Assembly (NCBI GenBank): GCA_001692895.1
Contig: KV748178.1
Coordinates: 1,474,536 to 1,538,535, forward strand
DNA: 64,000 bases
Direction of reading: 5' to 3'
DNA from: Cenococcum geophilum 1.58
Taxonomy: Eukaryota > Ascomycota > Dothideomycetes > Gloniales > Gloniaceae
In this document: piece by piece, positions 23,271-35,600 of the stretch
Position numbering within the stretch: position 1 is the stretch's first letter
Layout of the letters: every line of letters starts with the position of its first letter
Notes under the pieces: model-generated
What the model saw: the letters and a program-made list of their open reading frames with translations, nothing else
Databases searched by the model: none
Told to the model about the DNA's origin: nothing
Made by a program: the position numbers and the translations under genes

Positions 23271-26200
23271 ATGTCGCTAGCGCACGGAGCCCAAATTCAG
23301 CCCTACGGGATATTAAACGCCACCCCTCTCCACCCAAAAGAAGCAGACAGCACAAAGGTCGTATTTAATCTGCTTAGATATATCTATGGCACTTTCCAAA
23401 AGGATCCGATTGCCGATATGAGCCTGCCACTTGCCCTCAGGCTAGATGGCGCAGCGGATCTGCAAGATTTTGATATTGGCGTTGTTCGAGAGTTCATCGA
23501 GTTCTTTCCTGAGAACGGCCTTTCTAAAGTCTTGAAGGGTTATCTAAGCAGCGGTATCTCTCAGTTCCCTCTCAAGGCGCCACAGGTAGTCCAAGAAGGG
23601 CAGGAGAATGGGGGTGCGGAGAAGGATGTTCCTCTCCGTCCAGAGGACTGTCTGTTTCTAATGGCCGTGGGTGTTTATATTCCTTCGAATTATAGTCACT
23701 AAGTTCGTCTCTTGCAGGATGGAGTGGGCGAAGCCAAAGATTCTGTGTTAGCTCATCGTCTTATGGGCGAATATTACTTGTTCCTAGAAGAGTATGAGAG
23801 CGCTGTCGAGATAGCTCGTAAGGGCCTTAAATTCGTTGCTTCACAGACCCAGAAGACGGGTCTTAAATTCCAGAGGTAAATTGAATACTATATTCGTGGT
23901 GCACAAGCTAATGCAGCCGAAGAATTCTCGATGCTTTTAACAGTACTCTTGCAACGTCATTGATTCACTATCAGACTCCAAAGAACCATCCAGAAGCTAA
24001 AGAAATATTCCAGGAAATTCTGAAAAGGAGACCTACTTTTACCCCTGCACTTATTGGTATTGGTCTAATCCTTGAAGAGGAGGAAGAATATGTGGAAGCA
24101 ATTGACTTTTTGGAGCGCGCTCTTGTGCATGATGTTTCGAATGCCCGCATTGGAGCTGAGGCGGCCTGGTGTCAAGCACTCAGTGGAGACTATGCTACTG
24201 GTCTACAACGTCTCGAAGAGTACCTCGAATACCCCCAGATGGACTCTGCAGATCTGCGCGGCAGAGAACTCAAAGCACAAACACTGTACCGAATCGGCAT
24301 CTGTCTATGGGAGCTAGATCCCTCGAGATCAGCTCGAAAGGATCGACACCGGGCATATTCAAAATTCCTCGCTGCCATCAAGGTCAATGTTATCTTCGCA
24401 CCAGCGTACACGAGTCTTGGCATTTTCTATGCGGACTATGCGAAAGACAAGAAGCGAGCTCGCCAGTGCTTTCAAAAGGCATTCGAGTTATCAACTTCGG
24501 AGATTGAAGCCGCCGAGCGCCTCGCACGGTATTTTGCTGATCAGGGCGAGTGGGATATTGTTGAAGTTATCGCGCAACGCGTGGTTGACTCTGGGAAGGT
24601 TAGACCAGCGCCGGGCTCCAAAAAGAAGAAAGGCGTGAGTTGGCCATTCTCTGCATTAGGAGTTGTTCAGATGAACAAGCAAGAGTATCCGAAAAGCATC
24701 GTATCATTTCTATCAGCACTTCGCATTAGTCCTGACGACTATCATTCCTATGTTGGTCTTGGAGAGAGTTATCACAACTCTGGCCGCTACAATTCCGCCG
24801 CGAGAACTTTCCGTTACGCCGAAAATCCAACAGATACAATGCAGATGAAGAAGACCGGGGAGAGCTGGTTCACAAAGTATATGTTGGCTAATGTCAACCG
24901 AGAACTTGGGGAATACGATGAGGCTGTTCAAGGCTATCAAGAAGTATTGGAAGGCCGTCCCAAAGAGTTCGGAGTATCCATTGCATTACTTCAAACTCTC
25001 ATAGAAAGAGCTTGGAGAAATGTTGAAACTGGTTTTTTCGGAAATGCAGCAGACGCTGCTATCCAGGCAATTGATGTTGCCATATCAGTTTCCGAGTATA
25101 AACCAAACGCCTTCAATCTCTGGAAAGCTATCGGAGACGCGGCTGCAATGTTTTCCTGGATCCAAAGTCGATTGGAGGACGTACCTCTTGCTAAGATAAA
25201 ACGGTTGCTCGAAACTGCAATCAACCTCCAAGAATATGACTTGTTCGCAGACGCCGATGGAATTGGACCAAATCAAGTAGGCCGATTGTTTTCAAATGCT
25301 CAATCAGTTCAGGAGTCTAGTCTATCTCGCTCTTTACACGCCGCTATACTTGCTCAGAAGCGCTCAATAATCAGCTGTGCGCACGACATACATGCACAAG
25401 CTGTAGCATGGTATAACCTAGGCTGGACAGAGTATCGCGCTCACGTTTGTCTCGAACAAAGCCAGGAATCAGGCCAGGGAAAGACAAATACTAACTTTCT
25501 CAGGGCTTCAATGAAGTGTTTTAAGAGAGCAATTGAGCTTGAGGCAGGTAACTCTGAGTTCTGGAATTCTCTTGGAGTTGTTACAACCAATATGAATCCA
25601 AAAGTCGCCCAACACTCATTCGTCAGAAGCATTCACTTGAATGAGAAGAGCGCTCGGACATGGACGAACCTCGGAACTTTGTATCTACTTCAAAATGACC
25701 TGGAGCTTGCTCACACGGCTTTTTCTCGTGCTCAATCCACGGATCCAGACTATGGCCAAGCATGGCTAGGAGAAGGATTAGTTGCTCTCCTGTGGGGAGA
25801 CCCTATGGAAGCACTCTCCCATTTTACTCATGCCTTTGAGATTTCTGATTCGGTATCCCTGATCACTAAGCGACTATATGCAGTCTCAACATTCGACCAC
25901 CTCATATCTTCGTCTTCAGCGTCCAGCAGCATCATAGATCTTATCCAGCCTTTATTTTCCCTCCAGCAGCTGTACTTCCAGAAACCAATGGACATTCCTT
26001 ACCATCACCTTGCGGCCCTCTATCTCGAACGTGTTGGCAACCATAATGCTGCAATTGAGGGTCTAGTATCTTTATGCTCACTAGCAGAGACCGAATATGA
26101 GGAGTCTGAGTCCCAAGAGGCTCTCTCTCGCTTTGCCCAAGCAAAAACTGATCTTGCGCGGAACCGCCTTGCAGTTCACGACTACGCATCCGCGGTTGAA

Positions 26201-26944
26201 GATGCAGAAACCGCCCTTGATCTAGCCTCCAACCCGGAGTCGTGCAGTATGTCTCTCGAAATGTTCAAAAAGACCCGCCTGTCCGCTCGTCTAACTGCTG
26301 GATTGTCCCATTATTACCTCAACAACATGGATGCTGCATTGGGTGCCTTCCGCATTGCGCTTGAGGAGAGCAACAGCGCACCTGACGTCGTATGCCTTCT
26401 TGCTGAAGTCCTGTGGGCGAAGGGTGGTGAAGATGAGAAGAACGTTGCGCGGGAGCAGCTATTCGAAAGCGTCGAAAAACATCCAGAACATGTCGGCTCG
26501 GTTGTGCTACTAGGTGCTATGGCAGCTTTAGACGAAGATCCCGACACTATGGACGCGGTAAAGGATGATCTGCAAGCGTTGAGGACAAAATCAACTTTGG
26601 ATGCTATACAACTAGCGAGGGTTGAGAAAGTCCTTGATTCAATTGCGATGATGACTGGTGGCGTCGAGGAAGCGGAGAAAGAGGTTAAGAGAACGATTGT
26701 GCTCTCACCCTCAAAGGCGCATGGCTGGGCGCAACTGGCAGATTTCAGCGAAGACGTCTTCCCAGCGCAGATGGCACTTAAAACGGCGGAGAAAGCCGTG
26801 CCCCCACTTGGTCCACTGAGTGCAGTCAATTTGGCTGTTGCATTTGCTGGTACAGGGTCATTTGGAGATGCACAAAGAGCAATTACCCTCGCGCCTTGGG
26901 TCAAAGCCGGCTGGAATGCACTGGCAGAGTCCTTGGAGGGATAG
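23271..26944 (+). CDS. SKI3: Chimeric ORF: foreign 59-residue head fused to SKI3 body (TPR protein)
   Basis: Three in-phase exons (23271-23666, 23718-23875, 23917-26944) encode 1,193 residues. From about residue 61 (ADLQDFDIGVVREFIEFFP, 23451) to the end it is Ski3, continuing exactly where the inverted piece stops. TPR repeats run throughout (RPTFTPALIGIGLILEEEEE, WYNLGWTEYRAH, NSEFWNSLGVVTTN, SARTWTNLGTLYLLQNDLEL). Together the halves give about 1,414 residues, the usual fungal Ski3 length. Residues 1-59 are not Ski3-like and I do not recognise them; they look like the start of the formerly divergent gene. In yeast the C-terminal part of Ski3 holds Ski2 and Ski8, so this product might keep the scaffold while lacking the N-terminal arm; that is inference. 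Confidence 0.85.
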
Positions 26945-28031
26945 GACTTAGACCGATGATACTGAATGTTATTGAAGCAAGACAATATTGTTGAACTCGA
27001 TGCGACTATGTAGCAAGCGGTGTTGCTTGGTCCAAAATGCCATAAAATACTCTTCACTTTGTCTCACGGTGTCACATCTAAACTTCACAGCATCGCTCCC
27101 AAGCAGCACTTGTCAGGTCCTCTCCTCAAATTCCCATGCACTTGTGATCCTCTAACGGCTGTTAGTGTGCCATATACTGCTGCTACTTTTCTCCTTCCGA
27201 CACTTAACCTACACGTCTGTCATTACGATAGCTGCAATACGAAAGAATTATGTGAATCAAGAACTCGGGGCAGGGCACGTGAGGCTTAAGGTCTAATTGA
27301 ACTTATATGGTGATTCACGGAGCCATACTGCGCCTATTACATTACTACCTCCAACCTCCGATCTCTCGCTGGTGACGCATTTTCTAATCTTCTCAGTGTT
27401 TATACCCACCTCCTTGATACGTATTATTATATTCATCGATATAAGTTAATAAATCACTTTGTGGACGCTATCCTCACTAAGCATACAAGCAGGATGCCAC
27501 TACTTTTAGGGTATTCGAAGCCAGAGCTAGAAATATATCACAAGGATGCCTTGGAGTATTGGCGGCTCGTTTACATCGCTTCAGAAAAATTGCATAATTT
27601 CTCCTCACTAGATGGAAGGGCCCGTCAGACCTATTATGTATAATACACTTTTGGCCCAACATATTGGCCAAATTATTTTCGATTTTAAGGCCATTGGACA
27701 TAAAGAAAAGACTGATACGGTGTTATGGGCAGGACCATTTATTTATCATCCATTGAGTGCTTAAGTGGCAGCTCCCTCGTGTACATTGTCATTGATTATT
27801 ACTAAGCTGGAAGATACAGCATAGATCTGTAAGCCTGGTGAAGGTGATTGAGACTTGAATCAAATAAAAGCCAACTAAGGACACTGTCATCTCTATTCAA
27901 GAATATTAGCACTGTAGATGATTGTGAGAGAGTTTTTAATAAATACTTACTCGAGCGTTATATCAGCCCGATTAGGTCTTCCTATTGTCCCTAAGAGCTT
28001 CGATCATTCCCAACAGGTGTTCGAGACGTAT
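26945..28031. other. Intergenic, no supported gene
   Basis: 1.1 kb between SKI3 and the small membrane-protein gene. Scattered frames (27020-27289, 27461-27643) show no recognisable domain and are not called. AT content rises after 27300. It may contain decayed sequence, but I cannot assign it. Confidence 0.35.
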
Positions 28032-28241
28032 CTAACAAGTGCTCGTTAGTATACTACAGTACTGCTCCAGGAGGTAATTCGAAGGGAAAGAATGCATACA
28101 GCGACGTGACAGGAAAACCTTTAAGAGCAATGCGAAGATAGGTATAAGCACCATCATGAGAAGGGTGACAAGGGCAAATATGCTTTCCTTGGTCCATCCT
28201 GATGTTTGCTGAGGAGCTAGCTGAATTGAGGGTTGGCTCAT
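28032..28241 (-). CDS. Small single-span membrane protein, function unknown
   Basis: A 69-residue frame from the ATG at 28241. After a polar N-terminus (SQPSIQLAPQQTSG) comes WTKESIFALVTLLMMVLIPIFALLLKVFLSRR: a charged edge, one strong hydrophobic helix of about 20 residues and a basic stop-transfer cluster. Fungal genomes carry many unnamed short proteins with this W-T-K-E-S-I-F-A-L plus one-helix layout. The ATG at 28241 was chosen over the frame's earlier start at 28301 because it directly precedes the conserved-looking part. An AT-rich TATA-like run lies about 110 bases upstream on this strand. A splice site after the helix would change the last ~20 residues. Confidence 0.45.
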   Translation of the reverse strand: MSQPSIQLAPQQTSGWTKESIFALVTLLMMVLIPIFALLLKVFLSRRCMHSFPSNYLLEQYCSILTSTC

Positions 28242-29061
28242 TTTAAGAGATAAAACGGTGGAATTGATAGAAATAGAAGATAGACTTGACAAACAGACCA
28301 TAATATATGACTTTGTTCCTTTAACAATAGAAAGTAAAGAGACTTCTCTATATATAAATGATCAAAGCAGGGGCGTCATACGGGTGATAGCACGGCTGAA
28401 ATTAGCGAACCGGCATGTAGGTCGCTTGCCGTCTGTTCGAATTTGGAAGACCGGCATGCTAAGGACGACATCGATGCTTGGACAAAAGGATGGTTTTTAG
28501 AAGGCCAGGTGGCAGCGTGCGTCTCGTATGGATGGCGCATAATACTATTGGTGGTAGGTCGTGCTGTGATTTGGGTTCTTAGAGGATTGGCGCAGCCGCT
28601 GCGTTCAGCCTATACCCTTTTAAGGACCGGCAATGGTTTGAAAGTGTATATCTGGGCGGGAGGACAATCCAAATGCCCCGGACAACCCGGACACCTTGTC
28701 TCCAAGATCCTACAGCACTTGTGTCTCTAGGAACTTCAAAAGGATTCCCTGGTGGTGCTACAAGATTTCTTGTCGTTTGTGCTTCGAAAACGTCTCGTAC
28801 AATTCAGTTTGTGAATTACTTGACCCTGACATAATGGTCTTCCCTTTTGCAGCACATGTAAGCGACTTTTACATTCTCCTTGCCCTAGTTGAGGAAGAAG
28901 GCAACCACGACGGTTCGCGCACTACCGATTGCAGAAGGCAAAATGAGCTTAATAAAACGACACGCTTAGATGGATGTCCACTATGCCTCTATACAAACTG
29001 GGCGCTCTCGCGTTGGCTCTTCGTTTAAAATGAAGTCGTTATCCAGACTAATTCATAGTAG
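28242..29061. other. Upstream region of the Zn2Cys6 gene, no firm gene
   Basis: About 800 bases with open frames on the plus strand (28443-28730, 28696-29028) that overlap in different frames and match nothing I know. The missing first exon of the Zn2Cys6 gene may lie here. An ambiguous base is at 29064. Confidence 0.3.
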
Positions 29062-30619
29062 GGNCATGTCGCGATTTATGGCATCGCAGGTCCATCTTAC
29101 CGTTCTTTCACCAATTTACCTGGGTCTGATGCCCAGCAGGATGCAGCTGACGCCCTGTTGGGTGAATTTTTCGACTTTGATAAGGCTGCGAGGGACCTAT
29201 CAACTCGAGAACTGTCCATACCTAAAAGCAATCACGAAGCATCGGCGAGAGATGAGGCTACAAAATTACCCTCACTCCAGCAATGTTCCGATCATTCTAC
29301 GCCGGATTTCATCGACGCTGTTCCATATACCCCAGGTCTGGAATATCCAGATTCCGGTGTTCTGCAGAAGGATTCCATTGGCCCCAACCCAGAGTCACAC
29401 GAATGCATTTGGTCCGACCAGCAACTTGAAAGGTTCGGAGTCCGTAAGCGAAGCGCTTCTCCAATTAGCATACCTGGCTACCAATGCCTTGACTGGAATA
29501 TTATGCCGCAGCTAGAGCCACAACCACGGAAGCGCCCAAAAACGAAGACGGGGACACAGCGCGAAGAAGCAAATCGTGTAAAAAAGAAGGGTGCCTGTTT
29601 GCGCTGCTACGTACAGAAACTGAAGGTATACAATATCTACCTTAGTATTTGGATGTTTCTAATGCAATTTAGTGTTCTGAAGGGGTTCCTTGTGCACCTT
29701 GCGCAAACTTATTCCGCGAGGCTGCGACGGCTCACAGAACAAAAACGCTGCAGTGGACAGCATGTATAAGCTCATCCTTACTGGATGTGAACGTGTTTAC
29801 ATATGGTTGTACCCTATTATGCGATTGTCTCTACGGAGAGGCTAATTTCATTTAGGGATTGCCCTAATCGATGATCCTCCAACATCGTCTGCGGACGTTC
29901 AATTGAACACTAAAAAGACTTTTGGTCCCACTTCAATGACCCTCTTTGACATGATATTGTCGACTGCGACTATGGGAGGAGAGTACAGTTTCTTCTCAAA
30001 GTTTGACTTTCTATACTCTGAGATTGTACGACACATCTACGGATCTCAAGTCGAGGACGTACATACGTTCATATTGAAAGACCGAAATCCACTTAATGTT
30101 CTTGTCCAACTTAATACAGTCCTTCTTGGCAGCCAGGCTATAGGGGATAGACTGGGTGGATATTACGGGTACCTCCGAAAGGTGCGCGGAATATGCGGCG
30201 AATTGGCTTTTCAAGGGCTTGAAAAATGCCTTGAACGAAACCATCTTGCGGGTTCATCTACCACTAGGCAATTCACTCTCATTGTCTATATTGCTCTCGT
30301 ACTCGAACAGGTTCTAGAAATCGAGGGTGGTAGGCCAGGATCGCTTTCTACTTCTTCCGACTCAACCTACCAAGCTATGCATAATCATCTTGCTCAATAC
30401 CTGTTCTACTATCTTCGTCGGCTTTGCTCGAACATTTTCCTCGGTGGTTCGGCGGTCATGGGGTGTATCGAAAATACTCCGGAAGGAGTCCATATACGCG
30501 ATTCTTTCTGGTGCGAATTATCTCAAGCAACTGGCTGTGGTTATCTGCAAAAGCCACCGAAGCTGCAAGAATATACTCATCTTCGCAACGACTTCGTTGG
30601 TGAATACTTGCGTCAATAG
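29062..30619 (+). CDS. Zn2Cys6 fungal transcription factor
   Basis: Three exons close in phase (to 29625, 29673-29805, 29856-30619), giving at least 454 residues from 29158. A basic stretch (PRKRPKTKTGTQREE, VKKKGACLRC) leads into the zinc cluster CLRCYVQKLKCSEGVPCAPC, where the third Cys is restored by splicing at 29625/29673. The spacing is C-x2-C-x6-C-x5-C-x2-C, with a final Cys 21 residues on, the long-loop variant common in fungal C6 regulators. The remainder is helical with no domain I can name (GGEYSFFSKFDFLYSE, LVLEQVLEIEGGRPGS). A stop lies in frame at 29059 and no ATG occurs between it and 29158, so a first exon is missing from this model or the N at 29064 hides an error. Its target genes are unknown. 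Confidence 0.6.
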
Positions 30620-31253
30620 CGTCCCAAAATTGAATGTGGTTATCAGTACGTATGGGAGGCAGCTTGGTATAGCAATCTATGAGTCTTGATTTCCGCATCT
30701 ACATTTTATCTTAGGAGAAGACTGGAACTCTCTCTTTCGACGCAACCCGCCTAAGATTGTTTCTAGGCTGTTAACTGATTTTTAATGTAACACATCTCGA
30801 ACTTTTACTTGGTAACGTCGAAACCATCATTAGTTGTTTGGACGTTTGGATTTGCCGAATATTACTGCATTAATGTATTAGGCTTCTAAATTGCGGGTTC
30901 ATAGGGTTTGTAACACCTGTGAAATGGTAGTAGTAATATCTTGTTTTAGACCATGCATAACAAGTGCCGACTTACGATACTACCCTGCTAGAAATGGTAC
31001 ATTTATAATCGCTTTCGATGCTAGTTGCTCTCGGATGATGATGAGCTGAGCTCCAGGAGGAATTATACAGTTAGTAAAAATTGCTAAGTGCCAACTCGCT
31101 AAGTGCCAACTTGCACAGACTTCTTTCAAGCCTAGTAGAAAATATCACCCGACATGTGGGGCTATTAATTCGTTTGTTACTGAATAATATCCCATCCTAG
31201 ATCAGTAGCATATGATATTCGTAAGGTTCGCTGAGTGACGATCAAATGATGGC
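30620..31253. other. AT-rich intergenic spacer
   Basis: 634 bases between the Zn2Cys6 gene and the VPS51 stop, convergent. No open frame is supported; it contains the small tandem repeat listed separately. Confidence 0.4.
31083..31112. repeat. Two tandem 15-base units
   Basis: GCTAAGTGCCAACTC is followed directly by a copy that differs in the last base. It is a minor local duplication in the spacer. Confidence 0.6.
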
Positions 31254-32124
31254 TCATGTTTCTGAATTCTTTATAATATTTTCACATTGTATCCTCAATT
31301 CCTGAGCTCCTTGAACACTTTGCCACTTATCCAACAGCGCCACAACCTCAACCCAATCCGCCTCGGCTTCCTCTACCTTCCCATCTGAAACCAACCAACG
31401 AAGTCGTCTCGGCGCATCAAGCACCCATCGTACCGTTTCCTGTGACGCCTTTTGTTTAAGATACTCCCTATTTGTAGTATCCTGGACCGTAATTCCGGGG
31501 GTAATATTCGGAGACGGCGTGGTCTTGTCAAGCAGCGAGCTTGATAAGCTCGCCGCTGTCTCAGCAATATGCGAGATAGCTGGAGAAAGTGTGGAAGTGG
31601 TTGGAGCTAGCGGGTCCATGTTCGTGCGCATTTTGCGGATGGTGTCGGTGGCCGCGATGAGTTTTGAGTAGTTGTCGTATACAAGGGCTTTTCGTTCGCC
31701 GTCAAGGCCGCGGATCTCTTCAAAGAAATGAGAGCCGGTCAGCAAAATGGCCATAACTTACCTTTCAAGCGATAGTGTGTCTGGTAGATTGTAGGCTCTT
31801 ACCGCTCACCAATCCAGCTTCCACTGTCAATACACCTTCTAGTCCTTGCTTTGAAAGCACATCTTTCACGTACGCTTGGGCATCAAACCCCTCCTGATCA
31901 AGTTCACTGACATCTGAATCTTGTTTCCCAGTGTCTTGGGCTTGAGCTCCATTGTTAGGGTCTGGAGACCCTGCGGCAGCACCTTTTAATCCGTAGTAGT
32001 CGCGAAGAGCGGCACGATTACGCCGCGTGTTTGTTGGCCGATTAGTGGAGGTGTCGAGCGAGGTACGTGAGGAAGAGGGACTCCGGATTGAACTTGAGAT
32101 GCGTGGGGAAGCTACGGTGGTCAT
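31254..32124 (-). CDS. VPS51: Vps51, GARP/EARP tethering complex subunit
   Basis: A 261-residue protein in two in-phase exons (32124-31803 and 31717-31254). Vps51 joins Vps52-54 in the GARP complex, which tethers endosome-derived vesicles at the trans-Golgi. Diagnostic segments are NRRNRAALRDYYGLK near residue 36 (the conserved motif that contacts the Tlg1 SNARE in yeast), then FDAQAYVKDVL, the splice-restored GLVSEIRGLDGERKALVYDNYSKLI and ATDTIRKMRTNMDPL. The open frame begins at a TTG (32163), and 32124 is the first ATG. Its promoter used to be shared with RMI1 but is now cut by a 9-kb transposon nest that starts 121 bases upstream of the ATG. Confidence 0.92.
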
Positions 32125-32244
32125 TGTGATATTTGGTAAAGCGAAGGTGCGTGGGAAGTTCAAACAAATACGGAGGTTCGAAGTTGAAGGTTCCTTTGTT
32201 GGGCAAACATGGGCAGGTTTGCCGACAGGGCTGAAATAAGGTTA
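32125..32244. promoter_or_regulatory. Left remnant of the VPS51/RMI1 divergent promoter
   Basis: 120 bases of normal composition between the VPS51 ATG and the left end of the DNA transposon. With 41228-41292 it would make an ancestral intergenic region of about 180 bases. Confidence 0.5.
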
Positions 32245-32358
32245 CAGTCGCTTCGGAAAAGGACGGGTTTATGTCAGAAACCATGATCAAGTACAGAAAT
32301 TTACCGAATCCTCACCTATTTGAACCACTTTTCTATACCCGCGCATAACACCATCCAT
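32245..32358. repeat. Left terminal inverted repeat of the DNA transposon
   Basis: Reverse complement of 41113-41227 with only a few C/T differences over about 115 bases. The outer end is CAGTCGC after TA at 32243-32244. Confidence 0.85.
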
Positions 32359-32468
32359 TGCCTTATTATTATCTTCTATTTAAAGCTATAGGCAAACCCG
32401 CCTAGTTAACTAAATAGAAGTCAATTATATAAGCTCTAATTAACCTCGGCTGCAACAACTTCTATATA

Positions 32469-32473
32469 AAAGT
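32469..32473. repeat. Target-site duplication AAAGT (left)
   Basis: AAAGT precedes the 5' LTR and recurs at 38347-38351 after the 3' LTR, marking one Gypsy insertion into the DNA transposon. Confidence 0.85.
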
Positions 32474-32685
32474 TGTTACGGCACTGGTAGAACCTGGCAG
32501 AACTTGGTAGAACTTCGCGGTCACGTGACTAGAAGACCGCATAAAAAGAACCCTACTTTGACTAGCGCTGCTCTTCTTCTCCTTTCCTTTCTCTAGCTTT
32601 AGATCCTTGTTTATAGACTACCAATTATACAGACTTGCGCGTCCCTCTTGCCGTGCTTGTGCCTTAATTAACTAAGTTACTAACA
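32474..32685 (+). repeat. 5' LTR of Gypsy family 1, copy A
   Basis: 212 bases, from TGTTACGGCACTGG to CTAACA. Matches 38135-38346. Confidence 0.9.
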
Positions 32686-35600
32686 TTATCTAAAGCTTAA
32701 CTACCCTTTCTTTCTAAGAAGGAACTTAAATATATCTATGGACTATAAACTAGAATAGAATATAGAATTAGACCTAAAGAATATTACTAGAACTAGAAGA
32801 ATAGAAAAGAATAATAAGACCTATAGAATACGCATAGACTAGAACCCCTACAGAATCCTACTAAAGGTTACCCTAATAACTGTACTATAATGCCAAGAAA
32901 TATAGCAGCCGGCAAAGCAGCTATAGGACCCTCAAATACCTCTAATAGTGAAACAGTAACTAACTTAAACTCCTAAGTGGAGCTTATAGCAGCTAATGCC
33001 GAAATTAAATAACTTTAAGAGCTACTTAAAGCTAGAGAACCCCCTACGCCTAGTAAGGAATTATTAAACACCTAAAGACTTACTATAGTCCTTAAGGCTT
33101 TAGCCTAACGTATAGTATTAGCATTATTACGGTCCGTAAAGGTCGCGGACCCTCTATTGCTTATAGACAGAACCGACCCTATATTTAATAATTAGAAGCT
33201 TTAATTACAGGATAAGCTTAAAGTTAATACGGACTACTTCCCTACCACTTAGGCTAAAATGGCCTACGTTTTTAGCCGTACCGGTAGAGACGTATAGACG
33301 CACCTATATCCGCGGTACGTATAGGACTTAGCAGAGCTCTTCCTCTCTAAAGAAGAGATAATTATTTACCTGTCTTCTATTTATAAGGACCCCTTTAAAG
33401 TATAAAACGCCCAACTTAATTATAAAAGCCTAAATATAAAAACGACAAAGACCTTCTTAGCCTTTTAGACCCGCTTTCTACACCTAGCTAGCTAGGCTTA
33501 AATTCCCCAAAAAGATCTAATGCTAAACCTATTTAATAAGCTTACCCTAAACCTATAGCAAGCCATACTACTAGTTTTTACTACTGTATAGACGCTAAAG
33601 GAACTTATAGACTAGTGCTTGGCTATTAACTAAGGCCTCCGCTAAATTAAGGTATGTGCTAAACGGTATAAAGCTAGAAACCCTTTAAATTAGACTATAA
33701 GCAATATAAGAATAGCCTATAATACCCTAGCACAATCAGTAACCCCTATAGTACCACCTATATAGCCTACCGCTAATTTAGCAGCTAGCCGTACAGCTAG
33801 CCCTACTATAGGTCCGGCGAATACTCAGCCTATATATAGCAACCCCTATATATAGGCCCTTAGTAATTAAGGAGCTTACTTCTCTTATAGACAGAAAGGT
33901 TACTATATAAGGGATTGCCTAATAAACGCGAAAGTGAATAAGGTTCTATTAATCTAGGAGGATAGCGCGGAGTTAGAAAAAGAGGAACCCTAAAGAAAGA
34001 CTCCTCTTTAGGGTTAAAAGGGATTAATATATTAGATATTAATCTAGGTCGGCTAGTTAGTAAAAGAAGCTGCACTATCCCTTATACTTTATTCCGCAAT
34101 AGATACTAAGTTTTAACCTCTGCTTTAGCTAACTCTAGAGTAAATACCTTCGCCTTAATAGATACCTAGTATGCTATAAAGCTAGCTGACTTTCTAAATA
34201 TATCTATTAAAGAACTACCCAAACTAATTCCTATCCGCGGGTATAATAGGCAGATAGGACTACCTATTACAACTATCTTGCGGATTTACCTCCGTGTTAA
34301 CAGATAAAGGCAGTATAACGCCCCCTTCCTTATTACGGACCTAGGTAGCTATAATATAATCTTAGGGCGAAAATAGCTAGCCTATTTAGGCTTATAGCTT
34401 AACATACGGAGTAGACGGCTTACCTAGCCTAAAACCCTACCCCTAACCCCTTCCTTTATAAAAGAAATCAGCATTATAATAGAAAACCTCATACAGCCCT
34501 AAATTAATACTATTTACTAGGCCGATGCTGTGCGTAGGGACTAGGCCTTTAAAAAAGATATATAGCTTAATTCGTAACAGATCTATATACTACATCGCCC
34601 CCAGACTACCTATATCACGCCACCCGCATTAAAGACCTAGGAAGTCAGTAGTAACCTAAAAAAGCCCCCTATAGAGAGCTTAGGCCTTATATAGCTACAA
34701 AGAACAGTAAGGGACGTTAGATGTTACACTAAACTAATAGATTAGAGGGATAACCTATGGAAGATGGAATAGGAGCTAAAAAAGATTATAAACCCTAAAC
34801 CATAAAATACGGTTTAGAAAATAGCTATAAGGAAACTAGCGGACCTCCTACTAGTTAATGTCTGCTATATTAGTGCTATAGAATTCTACCAGAACTTAGT
34901 TTAGCCTAATACCATCGCCTTTATAACGAGCTTATATAAAATTAATTAAATAATTAAGGAAAAGGGAAATAAGCTTAGCGGATAAAAAAGTAAGCTTATA
35001 GATAAGGAACTAGTAGAATAAAAGCTACCCTATTAACACCAGAAATTTAAGGATATATTCTCTAAAGCAGCGTCTAATATACTTCTACCTTACCAACCGT
35101 ATAACTATAAGATTAAAATTAAGCAGGGCAAAGAAAATACCCTTAGCTTTAGCCCCCTCTACAAGCAGTCTATTACCGAATTATAGGCTATAAAGTAGTA
35201 TCTTATTAATAACCTAAATAAGGGCTTTATTAAGCCTAGCTAAGCCCCTTTTACCTCACCTATTCTCTTTATTAAAAAGCTAAATAGAGGACTCCGCTTC
35301 TATATTAACTACTATAAGCTAAATAATATAACCNNNAAGGATNNCTATCCGCTGCCNNTACTTAATAAGACTNTAGCCNAAATAAGTAGAGCTAAGGTCT
35401 TTATAAAGCTTAATATCCGCTAGGCCTTTTACTAAATTAGGATAAACCCCGGGTTTAAAGATCTTACTATGTTTTAGACCTATTACGGAACATATAAATA
35501 TAAAGTGCTCCCTTTTAGACTGACTAATGGACCAGCTATATACCAGCGGTATATAAACAATATACTCTTTAACTACCTTAACGATTTCTATACGGCCTAT

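Noticed and set aside
28443-28730. Plus-strand frame with a hydrophobic segment
   Set aside because: It begins at a non-ATG codon, overlaps another frame, and matches nothing I know.
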